Translations under genes and position numbers: made by a program
Notes under the pieces: model-generated
Database searches by the model: none
The model's input: the letters and a program-made list of their open reading frames with translations, nothing else
Told to the model about the DNA's origin: nothing
Shown: positions 20,636 through 20,808 of the stretch, piece after piece
Layout: each line of letters starts with the position of its first letter
Position numbering within the stretch: position 1 is the stretch's first letter
Assembly: GCA_937892405.1 (NCBI GenBank)
Contig: CALAFS010000261.1
Span: 1 to 20,808, forward strand
Source: an uncultured Clostridia bacterium
GTDB lineage: Bacteria > Bacillota > Clostridia > Oscillospirales > CAG-272
Direction: 5' to 3'
DNA: 20,808 nucleotides

Positions 20636-20770
20636 CCGCTTTTCATCTACGGCTGTCAAAAGCGCCGCTCCGAACATCCCGCCCCAAAGATTCCGCAAAA
20701 AAACAAAATGCCAAACCGCAAGGAAGAGAGAATCCGCTCGCCGCACGAAATTTCTTGGTGAATTCCCAAA

Positions 20771-20808
20771 GTAAATTCCACAGTAGGAAAGGAACGGAAT
20801 TTACTATG
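20771..20808 (+). promoter_or_regulatory. Inverted repeat around a ribosome binding site, and possible start codon at the edge
   Basis: GTAAATTCC (20771-20779) and GGAATTTAC (20796-20804) flank AGGAAAGGAAC. An ATG occupies the last three bases (20806-20808). If a gene starts there, its ribosome binding site lies in the loop of this 9-bp hairpin. Only the start codon is in the window, so the gene itself is unproven. Confidence 0.3.

Larger units (their letters stand above)
20431..20805. other. Gene-free interval at the right end
   Basis: These 375 bases hold the regulator's promoter and leader (20431-20514), the hairpin at 20605-20635 and an inverted repeat at 20771-20804. Two frames of 65-67 codons cross it on opposite strands, but neither has a convincing ribosome binding site or recognisable product. 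The rest shows nothing I can name. Confidence 0.6.

Noticed and set aside
20543..20774. Two overlapping frames of 67 (minus) and 65 (plus) codons at the right end
   Set aside because: Neither has a good ribosome binding site, both run through the hairpin at 20605-20635, and neither product is recognisable.

Overview
The window looks like chromosomal DNA of a moderately GC-rich, spore-forming member of the Clostridia (Firmicutes). The evidence is a stage II sporulation protein R gene with a sigma-F-like promoter, a type III glutamine synthetase tail, many AGGAGG-type ribosome binding sites, consensus TTGACA/TATAAT promoters, and hairpin-plus-T-tract terminators between transcription units. No rRNA, tRNA, CRISPR array or complete IS element was seen. 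Species cannot be fixed from the sequence alone.

Left part (1-8700): the 3' end of glnN (type III glutamine synthetase) is followed by a divergent pair, a DUF4838 protein (minus) and an AraC-family regulator (plus). A leftward series follows, from right to left: tmcAL (tRNA-Met cytidine acetate ligase), a 93-aa conserved-looking small protein, a DUF3048/YerB-like surface protein, spoIIR and smpB. Several of these carry their own promoters and terminators. ackA (acetate kinase) runs divergently from tmcAL, so an enzyme that makes or uses acetate sits back to back with one that consumes acetate to modify tRNA.

Middle (8785-16491): a leftward P-loop ATPase whose second half is a decayed copy of its first half. 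It diverges from a rightward housekeeping operon: coaE, an M18 aminopeptidase, prfA (RF1), a Sua5/TsaC-type threonylcarbamoyl-AMP synthase and a type IIA topoisomerase A subunit. The theme is translation, tRNA modification and cofactor supply. A strong terminator closes the operon.

Right part (16600-19735) is an accessory region. It opens with a tyrosine recombinase gene broken by one extra C in a C6 tract and starting with four ATGAAA repeats. Composition then switches abruptly to AT-rich. This island holds two closely related palindromes in opposite orientation around a promoter-bearing segment (candidate invertible switch or recombination sites), two unrecognised small ORFs (72 and 58 aa), a long structured non-coding element, and two adjacent membrane proteins that both end in SHOCT-like tails. 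A terminator shared with a leftward OmpR-type response regulator (no kinase beside it) closes the island. The last 376 bases contain only regulatory-looking structure and a possible start codon at the very edge.
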